From NCBI GenBank assembly GCA_947626525.1, contig CANQSM010000005.1, positions 1-64,000 on the forward strand: a stretch of DNA of 64,000 nucleotides. The letters run 5' to 3'. This DNA is from an uncultured Phocaeicola sp. Lineage in GTDB: Bacteria > Bacteroidota > Bacteroidia > Bacteroidales > Bacteroidaceae. The notes under the pieces were generated by a model. That model had not been told where the DNA came from and did no database searches. It worked only from the letters and a program-made list of their open reading frames with translations. Of this stretch, positions 35,035 through 44,512 are shown piece after piece. The position numbers were made by a program, and so were the translations under genes. The first letter of the stretch is position 1. Every line of letters starts with the position of its first letter.

Positions 35035-36558
35035 TTAATGTTTAAAATGACGAATACCAGTTGTCACCATTGCCATATCATGCGCGTCGCAATACTGGAA
35101 TGACAACTCATCTTTAACAGAGCCTCCCGGCTGAATCACGGCTGTAACCCCTTCGTTCCCTGCAATCTCCACACAATCCGGGAACGGGAAAAAAGCATCG
35201 CTCGCCATCACGGCACCCCGCAGGTCAAATCCGAAATTATGTGCCTTTTCTATTGCCTGTTTCAAGGCATCCACCCGTGAAGTCTGTCCCACTCCACTTG
35301 CTATCAGCTGTTTGTTTTTTGCCAAAACAATGGAATTACTCTTGCTGTTCTTCACTATTTTATTAGCAAACAACATGTCCTCCACTTCTTCTTCAGTCGG
35401 AGCTTTAACAGTCACTTGTTTCAAATCGGCCTTTGTTTCGATATCCAAATCCTTGTCCTGTACCAATACCCCGTTCAATACAGAACGATATTGCAACTTG
35501 GGAAGCTCAATATCTTTACGGACCAGAATGATGCGGTTTTTCTTCTGTCCCAGAATTTCCAAAGCATCCACATCATAGTCCGGAGCGATAATCACTTCAA
35601 AAAATATCTTGTTTATTTCTTCCGCCGTAGCCTTATCTATCACTTCATTCGTTATCAGAACTCCTCCGAATGCGGATACAGGATCACCGGCCAAGGCATC
35701 TTTCCAAGCCTGCAGCAAAGTAGAACGGGAGGCCAATCCGCATGCGTTGTTATGTTTCAATATAGCAAACGTAATGTCATCGAACTCATCGATTAAATCG
35801 ACTGCAGCATGAATGTCCAACAAATTATTATAAGAAATTTCCTTGCCGTGAATTTGGTCGAACATCTCTTCCAGATTGCCATAAAAGTATCCTTTCTGAT
35901 GGGGATTCTCCCCATAACGGAGCTGTTTCTGATCATCCACCGCACAACGGAAGGCCGATCCTTCCCCACCGTCAAAATAATTAAAGATGGCCGAATCATA
36001 ACGGGAAGACACCGCAAACGCCTCCTTGGCAAACCAGCGCCGCTCTTCCAAAGTCGTACAAGCGCCGTGATCGACCAATATGTCCCTCAAGGGTTTATAC
36101 TGCGCCTTACTTGCCACAATGACTACATCCTTAAAATTCTTGGCTCCGGCACGGATCAAAGAAATTCCGCCTATGTCTATTTTTTCAATGACCGCAGCCT
36201 CATCCGCCCCTGAAGCGACCGTATCTTCAAAAGGATACAAGTCGACAATCACCAAATCAATCTCAGGAATACCATATCGGGCGATCTGATTCTGATCCTC
36301 CTCCAACGCACGGCGGCAAAGAATGCCGCCAAACACCTTAGGATGCAAAGTCTTCACCCTTCCGCCTAAAATAGAAGGATAGGAAGTCAAATCCTCCACG
36401 GCCTGACAAGGATACCCCAACGACTCTATAAACTGACGGGTTCCGCCCGTCGAGAGGAACCGTACACCCTCTTCATGAAGTTTGGCAATTATTTCGTCCA
36501 ACCCTTCTTTATGGAAAACCGATATCAACGCGGTTTTTATTCTCTTCGTTTCAGACAT
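35035..36558 (-). CDS. purH: bifunctional AICAR formyltransferase / IMP cyclohydrolase
   Basis: 507 residues, full length. The N-terminal IMP cyclohydrolase (MGS-like) domain has ALISVFHKEGLDEII, LSTGGTRQFIES and VVDLYPFEDTVA. The transformylase domain has RYGENPHQKGYFYG, KHNNACG, SNSIVLAKNKQLIASGVGQ and DAFFPFPDCVE. It performs the last two steps of IMP synthesis. It leads the minus-strand group purH-mreBCD-mrdA-rodA and is divergent from frr. Confidence 0.96.
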   Translation of the reverse strand: MSETKRIKTALISVFHKEGLDEIIAKLHEEGVRFLSTGGTRQFIESLGYPCQAVEDLTSYPSILGGRVKTLHPKVFGGILCRRALEEDQNQIARYGIPEIDLVIVDLYPFEDTVASGADEAAVIEKIDIGGISLIRAGAKNFKDVVIVASKAQYKPLRDILVDHGACTTLEERRWFAKEAFAVSSRYDSAIFNYFDGGEGSAFRCAVDDQKQLRYGENPHQKGYFYGNLEEMFDQIHGKEISYNNLLDIHAAVDLIDEFDDITFAILKHNNACGLASRSTLLQAWKDALAGDPVSAFGGVLITNEVIDKATAEEINKIFFEVIIAPDYDVDALEILGQKKNRIILVRKDIELPKLQYRSVLNGVLVQDKDLDIETKADLKQVTVKAPTEEEVEDMLFANKIVKNSKSNSIVLAKNKQLIASGVGQTSRVDALKQAIEKAHNFGFDLRGAVMASDAFFPFPDCVEIAGNEGVTAVIQPGGSVKDELSFQYCDAHDMAMVTTGIRHFKH

Positions 36559-36585
36559 TTAATTATAGATTATGCGATTTGTCTG

Positions 36586-36593
36586 CAAAGGTA
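36586..36593 (-). promoter_or_regulatory. -7 box of purH and the mre operon
   Basis: TACCTTTG on the minus strand is an exact TAnnTTTG. A TTTG -33 at the usual distance is not found. The purH ATG is 28 bp downstream. Confidence 0.5.
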
Positions 36594-36666
36594 GATATTT
36601 TAAAGCAAAAAGCATTTAATAAACAACTAATTTTTAACGGAAAATGGATACTAAATAAGAGAAAAC

Positions 36667-36698
36667 ATTGCAACCTATCAAAAAAACAGTTACTTTTG
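36667..36698 (+). promoter_or_regulatory. promoter of frr
   Basis: ATTG at 36667-36670 (one mismatch to TTTG) and TACTTTTG at 36691-36698 are 20 bp apart. The frr ATG is 48 bp downstream. Confidence 0.6.
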
Positions 36699-36745
36699 TT
36701 CTATCAATCGACAAAAACAGTAAATAACCTAAAAGAACAAATGAT

Positions 36746-37306
36746 ATGACAGACGTAAAAGTTTACTTAGACGAAGCGGAAGAAAAAATGCAAATGGCGG
36801 AAATGTATCTGGACGATCAGCTATCCCGAATCCGTGCGGGTAAAGCCAATGTACGCATTCTCGATGGCATCCGTGTGAACTCATACGGAAGTATGGTTCC
36901 CCTGAATAATGTGGCGGCCGTTACAACTCCGGACGCACGTACGATTGCTATCAAGCCATGGGACAAGTCCATGTTCAGAGTCATAGAAAAGGCGATCATG
37001 GATTCAGAAGTCGGAATTACCCCTGAGAACAACGGAGAAATTATCCGTCTCGGCATACCTCCCCTAACCGAAGAACGCCGTAAACAATTGGCCAAGCAAT
37101 GCAGCAAAGAGGGAGAGACGGCCAAGATCAGCATCCGCAACGCGCGCCGTGACGGCATCGATGCGCTGAAAAAAGCCCAAAAGGAGGGACTTCCCGAAGA
37201 TGCACAAAAAGACGCGGAAGCCAAATTGCAAAAAATACATGACAAATACATAAAGAAAATAGAAGATATCCTTGCGGCAAAGGAAAAAGAGATCATGACC
37301 GTTTAG
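36746..37306 (+). CDS. frr: ribosome recycling factor
   Basis: 186 residues, the standard length. The three-helix-bundle signatures are [38 protein letters not shown] and [21 protein letters not shown]. With EF-G it splits post-termination ribosomes. The [18 protein letters not shown] follows a normal promoter. A strong hairpin ends the gene before rsgA. Confidence 0.96.
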   Translation: MTDVKVYLDEAEEKMQMAEMYLDDQLSRIRAGKANVRILDGIRVNSYGSMVPLNNVAAVTTPDARTIAIKPWDKSMFRVIEKAIMDSEVGITPENNGEIIRLGIPPLTEERRKQLAKQCSKEGETAKISIRNARRDGIDALKKAQKEGLPEDAQKDAEAKLQKIHDKYIKKIEDILAAKEKEIMTV

Positions 37307-37315
37307 TTGTCAATT

Positions 37316-37362
37316 GAGAATGGGAAGTTGCCTTCCAAGCTTGTCGGCGGCTTCCCATTCTC
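37316..37362. terminator. stem-loop between frr and rsgA
   Basis: GAGAATGGGAAG (37316-37327) pairs perfectly with CTTCCCATTCTC (37351-37362) around a 23-nt loop. The 12-bp stem begins 10 bp after the frr stop. No long T-run follows, so it may be a processing or stabilising element as much as a terminator. Confidence 0.6.
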
Positions 37363-37380
37363 CGTTTCCATGTACTCTGA

Positions 37381-38313
37381 ATGAAAGGATTAGTCATACG
37401 AAATACAGGCAGCTGGTATCAAGTAAAAACGGAAGACGGTTCGGTGACAGACTGCAAGATCAAGGGAAATTTCCGATTGAAAGGAATACGTAGCACCAAT
37501 CCGGTGGCCGTGGGCGATTACGTGCAAATTATAATCAACCGGGAAGGGACCGCCTTCATCAGTGAAATAGAAGACCGGAAAAACTATATCATACGGCGCT
37601 CTTCCAACTTGTCCAAGCAATCACATATCATTGCCGCCAACCTCGACCAATGCTTTCTGATTGTAACGGTGAACTATCCGGAAACATCCCCTATCTTTAT
37701 CGATCGTTTTTTAGCGTCAGCCGAGGCCTATCGCATTCCCGTAAAACTGCTATTCAATAAAATCGACCGTTACAACGAAGAAGAGTTTCATCACCTTGAA
37801 GGTCTTATCCACCTTTATACGCACATCGGATACCCTTGTCATAAGGTTTCGGCACAGACCGGAGAAGGTATCGAGCGGCTGAAAACGGAAATGGCCGGTA
37901 AAACGACGCTGTTCTCCGGGAATTCCGGTGTCGGAAAATCGACGCTTATCAATGCGATTCTGCCTGAGTCCAATGCCAAGACCGGAGATATATCCGCCTG
38001 CCACAACAAAGGTACACACACGACCACTTTCTCCGAAATGTTTCCGACAGAAAATGGAGGTTATCTGATAGACACTCCGGGAATCAAAGGATTCGGCACC
38101 TTCGATATGGAGCAAGAGGAGGTCGGACACTATTTCAAGGAGATATTCCAATATTCCGCCCGATGCAGATACAACAATTGCACGCATGTACACGAACCGG
38201 GATGCGCTGTACGCACAGCCGTAGAGCAACACCTCATCAGCGAATCGCGCTATACTTCATACCTGAACATGCTCGAAGACAAAGAAGAGGGAAAATACAG
38301 GACTGCCTATTGA
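37381..38313 (+). CDS. rsgA: ribosome small-subunit GTPase RsgA
   Basis: 310 residues with the circularly permuted GTPase order. The OB domain ([20 protein letters not shown]) comes first. Next is LFNKIDRY (G4), then [15 protein letters not shown] (G1), the T-rich G2 HTTTFSEM and DTPGIKGFG (G3). The C-terminal zinc site is [16 protein letters not shown] (C-x5-C-x-H-x5-C). It checks maturation of the 30S subunit. It is convergent with the HTCS gene, with only a few bases between stops, so this marks the end of the core region and the start of the pectin locus. Confidence 0.95.
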   Translation: MKGLVIRNTGSWYQVKTEDGSVTDCKIKGNFRLKGIRSTNPVAVGDYVQIIINREGTAFISEIEDRKNYIIRRSSNLSKQSHIIAANLDQCFLIVTVNYPETSPIFIDRFLASAEAYRIPVKLLFNKIDRYNEEEFHHLEGLIHLYTHIGYPCHKVSAQTGEGIERLKTEMAGKTTLFSGNSGVGKSTLINAILPESNAKTGDISACHNKGTHTTTFSEMFPTENGGYLIDTPGIKGFGTFDMEQEEVGHYFKEIFQYSARCRYNNCTHVHEPGCAVRTAVEQHLISESRYTSYLNMLEDKEEGKYRTAY

Positions 38314-38316
38314 CCT

Positions 38317-41300
38317 CTAAACCTCTTTTTTACCTTTTTGATACAGTGAAGGCGATACGCCGAACTGCTGCTTAAAACATTTGCTGAAATAAAAAGGATC
38401 ATTCATTCCTACTTCATAACAGACCTCCGATACGCTGTGCGTACCCTCCGACAAGAGCTCCGCAGCCTTTTTCAAGCGGATAATATGAATGTATCTATTG
38501 GGAGAGTAACCTGTCACTCCCCGTACCTTACGATAAAAAATAGTGCGCCCCATTCCCATCATCGAAATCAAATCATCCACAGAGAGATCCGGGTTATGGA
38601 TATGCTTTTCTACCATAGACTGCAAATCGTCGGCGAACTTCTGATCCTTATCAGAAGAACACAGCGCCGGACGCACCATATTCGGAGTGTTCGAAAACTT
38701 CTCGCGCAACTTTTCACGCTGTTCTATCAGCTTATAGACACAAGTAATGAGATACTTCGGACTAAAAGGCTTGGTAATGTAAGCATCAGCCCCATTCTCC
38801 ACTCCTTCCAAACGTTTCTCCGATGAATCGAGTGCCGTCAGCAAAATGATAGGAATATGGCTTGTATTAAAATCCTCCTTCAACCTGCGGGTCACCTCAA
38901 ATCCATCCATACCCGGCATCAGCACGTCACATATAATCAAATCCGCGTCATAAATCCTCGCGCGTTCAAGTCCGGAAATGCCATCGGATTCCGTTACGAC
39001 CTCAAAATATCTCCCGACTTCTTCTCTCAGGAATTCCCGGATATCACTGTCATCTTCTATAACCAACACCTTCCGTTCATTCAACGGTACGGCAGATTCC
39101 GCATGCGTCTCGCTCTCCAACTGTTCTTCCACCAATATGTCCTTCAAATGTTGCGCTTCCTGTTCCTCATCCAATAACCGGTTAGGAACCAAAAAATCTT
39201 TCTCTTCATATACACCGGCATCCAAAGGGAGCGAGACCGTAAAGACAGAGCCTCTCCCTTCATTTTCACTATACTCAAGCGTTCCCTTATGTATATTTAC
39301 CAGCTCATGGCTCAGATGGAGACCCACTCCTACACTGCTTCCTGAAAAGCTGCTCTGCATGAAACGTTTAAACAGTTCATCCCTTTTTTCCTTGGGAATA
39401 CCGACTCCCGTATCGGCCACCCGGATAACCAGCACCCTTTTCGTTTCATCCACATTCACTGAAAAAACAATCCGCCCCTTACTCGGAGTATATTTAAAGG
39501 CATTGGACAGCAAATTATAAATTACCTTATCCACATTTCCCTTATCAATGAACATCTTATAAGAATCCACCGAAGGCATAAAACGAAAATCCATATTCTT
39601 TGACTCGGAAACATCCTTGAAAGTCAAAAAGATTTCATACAGAAAGGCAATCACATCCGTTTCCTCCAGCGACAGAGCCAACTTGTTGTTCTGCATCTTA
39701 CGGAACTCCAGCAACTGGTTAATGAGACGAAGCATGCGCCGTGTACTCTTGTCCATAATCCTCAAGGAATATGCCATCTCCTTAGGCACCCTTCCAAGTG
39801 TTTCAATCTTTTCCAACGCTCCTTGTATCAAAGTCAGCGGAGTACGGAATTCATGAGAGATATTAGTAAAAAACACAAGCTTATACTCGGTCAGTTGTTT
39901 TTCCACTTCTATACGGTTCCGCAAGGCATTGAACTTATGCATCAGACGGAACAGGATATAACATGCAACCCCGAACAACACCAGATACAGGATATAGGCC
40001 CATGGCGTTTTCCAGAAAGGAGGCTCCACCACAATCTTCAGTACAGTCTCTTTCCGGCACCATACACCGGCCTCACTGCACGCCTTCACACACAGGCGGT
40101 ATGTACCCGGCAGCAGATTCTTGTAGGAAGCAAAATTCAACGATGAAGGCGTACTCCAGCCCTCCTCATAGCCCTCCAACTTATAGGTATATTTCACATT
40201 CCCCTCTATGGAATAGTCAAATGTCGAAAAATCCACCACCAATGAGTTCTGATAGTGCTTTAAATGTATCTCCTCCGTATAAGCCATAGAATTAGCCAAA
40301 GGAGAATCACCCATTCCGGGACGTACTTCCATGCCATTAATTTTCAGATTTGTCAGCACAACCTGTTGGGCAGAGGCCTCACTGTCAGCCTGAATGTCCT
40401 CCGGATTCAGCACCAGTAATCCATAATTCGAACCGAATAAAATCCGTCCGTCTTCACACAGGCATCCGCTGTTCTCACTGTAAACGTTTCCCAATCCATA
40501 CGCGGAAAAGAAAAAATTCTGAAAAGAACGGTTCCCGACATCAAAACATGAAATGCCATATTCCGTAGCCATCCACAATTTCCCTTGCTTGTCCTCGACA
40601 ATAGACTGGACTATGCTATTGACCAGCCCCTCTTCCGTTCCATAGTGTTTGAATTCCAAATCCCTATAACCTTGTCTCGGATCGCAGACGCTGACTCCCG
40701 CACCGGACGTCCCCACCCAGACACGGCCTTTGCTATCCGAACAAAGACACCTGATCTCATTATTGCGCAACTTTCCATTCCGGTTGTTATATTCCAAGTA
40801 ATTCTCAGGATCTGCAATCAAGGAATCAGGCTGAAACACATAAACGCCGTCACTTGTCCCTACCCACATCCATCCGTTGCAATCTTCCTCAATCACCCGT
40901 ATCTGTTTTTGAGTAGAGGTCTTGTTCAGGAAATGCATGAATTCATAACCGTCTCCTTTCCGGATTGCCAAATCCAGTCCCCCGCCAAAGGTTCCTACCC
41001 ACATACGGTCTTTCCGGTCACGATGAATGCAGAATATCTGATTCCTGCCCAGTGATGAAGCGTTTGCGCCATGCGTGTACCAAGTGTTCCCGATGCACAA
41101 GCCGTCCCCCCGGCTTCCCAGCCACAACCGTCCGTCCGCATCCTCAGCCACCGCATAAATATTGGAATGGTAATAATGCGTTCCACCTTTTCTGCGCAAT
41201 GCCGAATCATAAGTATACACTCCTCCCCTACGGGTTCCTACCCAGATGTCCCCATTCGGCAACCGGTTTATCATCCGGATCGTGTTGGAACGATCGGACA

Positions 41301-42582
41301 ATGCCCTGTCTTCCGGATACATACGCAGCACCTCTTCATTCTGTACCAACAGTCTCGACACTCCGGCATACTCCGAACTCACCCAGATACCCCCGGACCG
41401 GTCTTCCGCCACACACAGCAGGAAATTGGAATTTATATGGCTGAAACCGCTGATATCCGAAGTAAAATGCTGCAATTCGTCTTTCCTCAAATCATAAGTG
41501 TACAAACCGTTTCCATACGTCGAAATCCATAGAATGTCACGGGAATCATGCACGATCTCATACCGTTCCCTGTCAATATAGCCGACCTTGTCGTCCGGCA
41601 TGAGCCGGAACTCTTTCACGGCACGGGTCTTCGCATTAACATACCACACTTTCCCAGTATGGTTGCATATCCAATAGTTTCCCCGATTATCCGTCTGCAC
41701 CCTTCCTTCCTTAATATCCAATAAGGTGGAACGGGAAACCCTGAATGTAGAGGTATCGAACATATAAGTTCCATTGGAGGTCAGCACCATCCAGTCATCC
41801 TGTACACGGAGGCATCCGGTAACACTCAAACTTTTTTCCTTACCCAGATTAGCCACTTCCCGTACCGGCTTCCCTTCCTCCTTCATGGAAACGATTCCTT
41901 GGGATGACAAGAAAAACACACGTTTCCCCACAGACTGTGCCGCAAAGGCGCTTGGAGCCGCGACAGCCAAATCGGCCCGTTCTCCGGTAACCAATGCCAC
42001 TCCCTGATCGCAACCTATCCAGATTCGTCCCACATAATCCTCAAACACATAAGTGACATGGCTGGAGGGTAAATTTTTCTTTTTCTTCGTAAACGTAAAA
42101 GATGAAAAAGCCTGATTCTCATACATCACCTTACGGCATCCGTTCCCTTTATGCCACAACCAGATGTTTCCATTGGAAGTCTCTATCTTGTTGCCATAGC
42201 ATTGATCCAATTCCCCGGAACCGGTAAAATCCACAAAACAGTCTCTTTTCAGATCATAGCAACTGTATAAATCCGGAAAGGTACTAATCCATAAAAAGCC
42301 GTTTCTATCCTCATCAATCTGCCTGATGCGGTGGTCCGCCAGTGAAAGGCTATCCCGGCTGTCCGGACGGAAATTGACAAATGAATTTCCATCATACCGG
42401 CTTAACCCGTTCAATGTGCCGAACCAGATAAATCCTTTGCTATCCTGGAATATGCAACGTATGGAATTATTTACGATACCATCGTTTGTTGTCACATGGA
42501 CAGAACGAACGTCCACGGAAGCCCTTCCATAAACATTCAGAAACAGAAAGAGCATGCCTAAAAGATATCTGTGCATTCTCAT
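38317..42582 (-). CDS. hybrid two-component system regulator (HTCS)
   Basis: About 1421 residues from MRMHRYLLGMLFLFLNVYG, a signal/anchor segment. The periplasmic sensor has many Reg_prop beta-propeller blades (GFIWFGTLNGLSRYDG, GRIWIGCDQGVAL, GRLWLGSRGDGLC) and a Y_Y_Y domain (KYTYKLEGYEEGWS). A membrane helix near 855-875 follows. The histidine kinase has the phosphorylated His near 911 (SHEFRTPLTLIQ) and the HATPase motifs ADTGVGIPKEKRDELF. The receiver Asp is near 1217 (ICDVLMPGMDG), and a C-terminal AraC-type HTH ends the chain. HTCS proteins bind one oligosaccharide in the periplasm and activate the local utilization locus. The frame opens at 42666 but the ATG at 42582 is chosen. Confidence 0.95.
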   Translation of the reverse strand: MRMHRYLLGMLFLFLNVYGRASVDVRSVHVTTNDGIVNNSIRCIFQDSKGFIWFGTLNGLSRYDGNSFVNFRPDSRDSLSLADHRIRQIDEDRNGFLWISTFPDLYSCYDLKRDCFVDFTGSGELDQCYGNKIETSNGNIWLWHKGNGCRKVMYENQAFSSFTFTKKKKNLPSSHVTYVFEDYVGRIWIGCDQGVALVTGERADLAVAAPSAFAAQSVGKRVFFLSSQGIVSMKEEGKPVREVANLGKEKSLSVTGCLRVQDDWMVLTSNGTYMFDTSTFRVSRSTLLDIKEGRVQTDNRGNYWICNHTGKVWYVNAKTRAVKEFRLMPDDKVGYIDRERYEIVHDSRDILWISTYGNGLYTYDLRKDELQHFTSDISGFSHINSNFLLCVAEDRSGGIWVSSEYAGVSRLLVQNEEVLRMYPEDRALSDRSNTIRMINRLPNGDIWVGTRRGGVYTYDSALRRKGGTHYYHSNIYAVAEDADGRLWLGSRGDGLCIGNTWYTHGANASSLGRNQIFCIHRDRKDRMWVGTFGGGLDLAIRKGDGYEFMHFLNKTSTQKQIRVIEEDCNGWMWVGTSDGVYVFQPDSLIADPENYLEYNNRNGKLRNNEIRCLCSDSKGRVWVGTSGAGVSVCDPRQGYRDLEFKHYGTEEGLVNSIVQSIVEDKQGKLWMATEYGISCFDVGNRSFQNFFFSAYGLGNVYSENSGCLCEDGRILFGSNYGLLVLNPEDIQADSEASAQQVVLTNLKINGMEVRPGMGDSPLANSMAYTEEIHLKHYQNSLVVDFSTFDYSIEGNVKYTYKLEGYEEGWSTPSSLNFASYKNLLPGTYRLCVKACSEAGVWCRKETVLKIVVEPPFWKTPWAYILYLVLFGVACYILFRLMHKFNALRNRIEVEKQLTEYKLVFFTNISHEFRTPLTLIQGALEKIETLGRVPKEMAYSLRIMDKSTRRMLRLINQLLEFRKMQNNKLALSLEETDVIAFLYEIFLTFKDVSESKNMDFRFMPSVDSYKMFIDKGNVDKVIYNLLSNAFKYTPSKGRIVFSVNVDETKRVLVIRVADTGVGIPKEKRDELFKRFMQSSFSGSSVGVGLHLSHELVNIHKGTLEYSENEGRGSVFTVSLPLDAGVYEEKDFLVPNRLLDEEQEAQHLKDILVEEQLESETHAESAVPLNERKVLVIEDDSDIREFLREEVGRYFEVVTESDGISGLERARIYDADLIICDVLMPGMDGFEVTRRLKEDFNTSHIPIILLTALDSSEKRLEGVENGADAYITKPFSPKYLITCVYKLIEQREKLREKFSNTPNMVRPALCSSDKDQKFADDLQSMVEKHIHNPDLSVDDLISMMGMGRTIFYRKVRGVTGYSPNRYIHIIRLKKAAELLSEGTHSVSEVCYEVGMNDPFYFSKCFKQQFGVSPSLYQKGKKEV

Positions 42583-42635
42583 AATATTTACTACCCTAAC
42601 GGGAACAAATGTACGAAAATAGCCGGAAAGGAATA

Positions 42636-44291
42636 TTACTTTTTCAAATAATTCTTCAACGTGCAATTTGTATGCTTCAATCCTTCTATTATACTTTTCG
42701 CATTCAAGCGAGCCCCCTCCAGAGAGGTATGGGTGTGGTCCCGGTTGAAGAAAGCCGACGCTTTCTCTTTTCCCATCCGCTGCAAGACATCGGCGGAAAT
42801 CGCGTTCAAGTCAATGAAACAGGCGTCTCCGGCCTCAGCGGCCTCACGGGCCCAACGTCCATAAGTATCCGCATTGCGCTCTATTTTGCCATCCACCCAT
42901 CTGTTGCGAGGCGTATGGCTCAATATGACAGGAACCGCTCCCTTCTCTTTGGCATCCTGTATAAATTTACGCAAATACCAACCGTATGTATAGACCACTT
43001 CATAACACTTCGTGGGTTCTATAAAGAAAACCTTGCTTTCATTTCCGCTTCCGCGCAATTCACCTCTGGCTTTACCCCTATGAATCTCCCCTCCGTCGTT
43101 ATGGCCGAACTGGATAAGCACAAAATCTCCCGGCCGCAAAGCCGCGTAGATTTTGTCCCAACGTCCTTCATTCAAGAATGTACGGGCACTTCGCCCCGCC
43201 TTAGCCCAGTTCTCGACGGTTATTTTCCGCAAGTCAAAATAAGGCTCCATCACACTTCCCCACCCCCACATTCCGTCCGGGTCATCATCATTGTTCTTTA
43301 CCGTACTGTCGCCAATCACAAAAAGGACCGGACATCCGGGCTTCCGAGTAGCTCCGGTCACCGTATCCGGCACAACCGGCTTCAGGAACTCCGCCAACTT
43401 CAGTCCGGGTGTATCGCGAATGCCTTCCGCGACAGATTCCGCATTCACACGTGCTCCGAAACGGCTCGTATGGATACGGTCCTGATAGAACAGATATTTC
43501 ACTTTTTCCTTGCCATATCTCTCGAATTTACGGGCGGATATTTCATTCAAATCGATAAAAGGAATCCTCTCGCCATCGGCCACTTGAGCCGCCCATAGCC
43601 CAAAAGTCCGGTTCACACGTGTAACCACCGTACTATCCTTATCATCCCAGGCATTACGGGGAGTAAGCGAGCACAAAACCGGATGAGCCCCTTTTGCTTT
43701 CACATCACGAATAAAACGGCGCATATATTCCCCATACGTATAAACGGTTTCCTTTACCCCGCTTTCTTTGATTACCACATTCAGGCTGTCCTGTCCGATA
43801 CCGGGAATAGAAGCGCGCGCACGCCCACTGTCATAGGGACCGTTGTCATTATGCCCCAATTCGATAAGCACCCAGTCACCCGGCAGAACCCCTTTCAGCA
43901 CATCCGGCCACAAACGATTATAAAAAGTACGGCTGCTGGTTCCACCCAACGCATGATTTTCCACCGTTATTTTATTCTCATCAAAATATTCACGGGCATA
44001 ATATCCCCATCCCCACTGCCCGTTGTTTCCGTTGCCAAGCGTCCCCGTCCTCATGGTCGAGTTCCCTACAAGAAACAGTACCGGACAACCCTTTCTACGG
44101 CTGGAGCCTGCCACCGGACGGGCCGTCCGTACTTTATTCAGGCTGTCAAGAGTATTGTCTGTCACCTGGTTCACATCTTTCATCGGTGCCGTGACATCGT
44201 GTTGCGCGCTCATCGGCATATCCATCAGGACAGTTGCCAAAAAGAGCGACCACCCCAACCTATTCCTGCTCATCCCATTTATCTCCATCAT
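42636..44291 (-). CDS. tandem SGNH esterase, rhamnogalacturonan acetylesterase (CE12)-like
   Basis: 551 residues with a signal peptide (SLFLATVLMDMPMSAQ). Two CE12-type domains follow in tandem. Domain 1 (about 70-290) has FLVGNSTMRTG, ELGHNDNG and DRIHTSRFGARVNA. Domain 2 (about 310-550) has FVIGDSTVKN, QFGHNDGG and DHTHTSLEGARLNA. Catalytic Ser, the GHND block and the Asp-x-x-His pair are kept in both, but domain 1 has GNS where GDS is usual. The enzyme should remove acetyl groups from rhamnogalacturonan in the periplasm, exposing it to lyase and hydrolase. It lies between HTCS and GH28, all on the minus strand. Confidence 0.9.
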   Translation of the reverse strand: MMEINGMSRNRLGWSLFLATVLMDMPMSAQHDVTAPMKDVNQVTDNTLDSLNKVRTARPVAGSSRRKGCPVLFLVGNSTMRTGTLGNGNNGQWGWGYYAREYFDENKITVENHALGGTSSRTFYNRLWPDVLKGVLPGDWVLIELGHNDNGPYDSGRARASIPGIGQDSLNVVIKESGVKETVYTYGEYMRRFIRDVKAKGAHPVLCSLTPRNAWDDKDSTVVTRVNRTFGLWAAQVADGERIPFIDLNEISARKFERYGKEKVKYLFYQDRIHTSRFGARVNAESVAEGIRDTPGLKLAEFLKPVVPDTVTGATRKPGCPVLFVIGDSTVKNNDDDPDGMWGWGSVMEPYFDLRKITVENWAKAGRSARTFLNEGRWDKIYAALRPGDFVLIQFGHNDGGEIHRGKARGELRGSGNESKVFFIEPTKCYEVVYTYGWYLRKFIQDAKEKGAVPVILSHTPRNRWVDGKIERNADTYGRWAREAAEAGDACFIDLNAISADVLQRMGKEKASAFFNRDHTHTSLEGARLNAKSIIEGLKHTNCTLKNYLKK

Positions 44292-44430
44292 TCATTTCCA
44301 ACCTCATCGCAACCATAAAAATACAAAACAAAGAAACTTTCTCAGGTAAAATCCTCAATAAAATCCTCAAAAATGTACTATATTCCATGTATATGTACAA
44401 TTATCCATGGCAAGAAAAACAGAAGCACAT

Positions 44431-44474
44431 TACTTTTGCACATCGATAAATATCATCGGTGATACTGTTTTTTT
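44431..44474 (+). promoter_or_regulatory. plus-strand -7 box followed by hairpin and T-run (possible tiny RNA)
   Basis: TACTTTTG at 44431-44438 is an exact -7 box on the plus strand. No plus-strand gene follows. TATCA-TCGG-TGATA (44451-44464) and seven T (44468-44474) form a small terminator-like hairpin. The transcript would be only about 30 nt, and no -33 TTTG is seen. It lies antisense in the GH28-CE12 gap. Confidence 0.25.
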
Positions 44475-44512
44475 CATAGATTCGGGATAGGTACATTTTT
44501 CAGGTAAACAGA

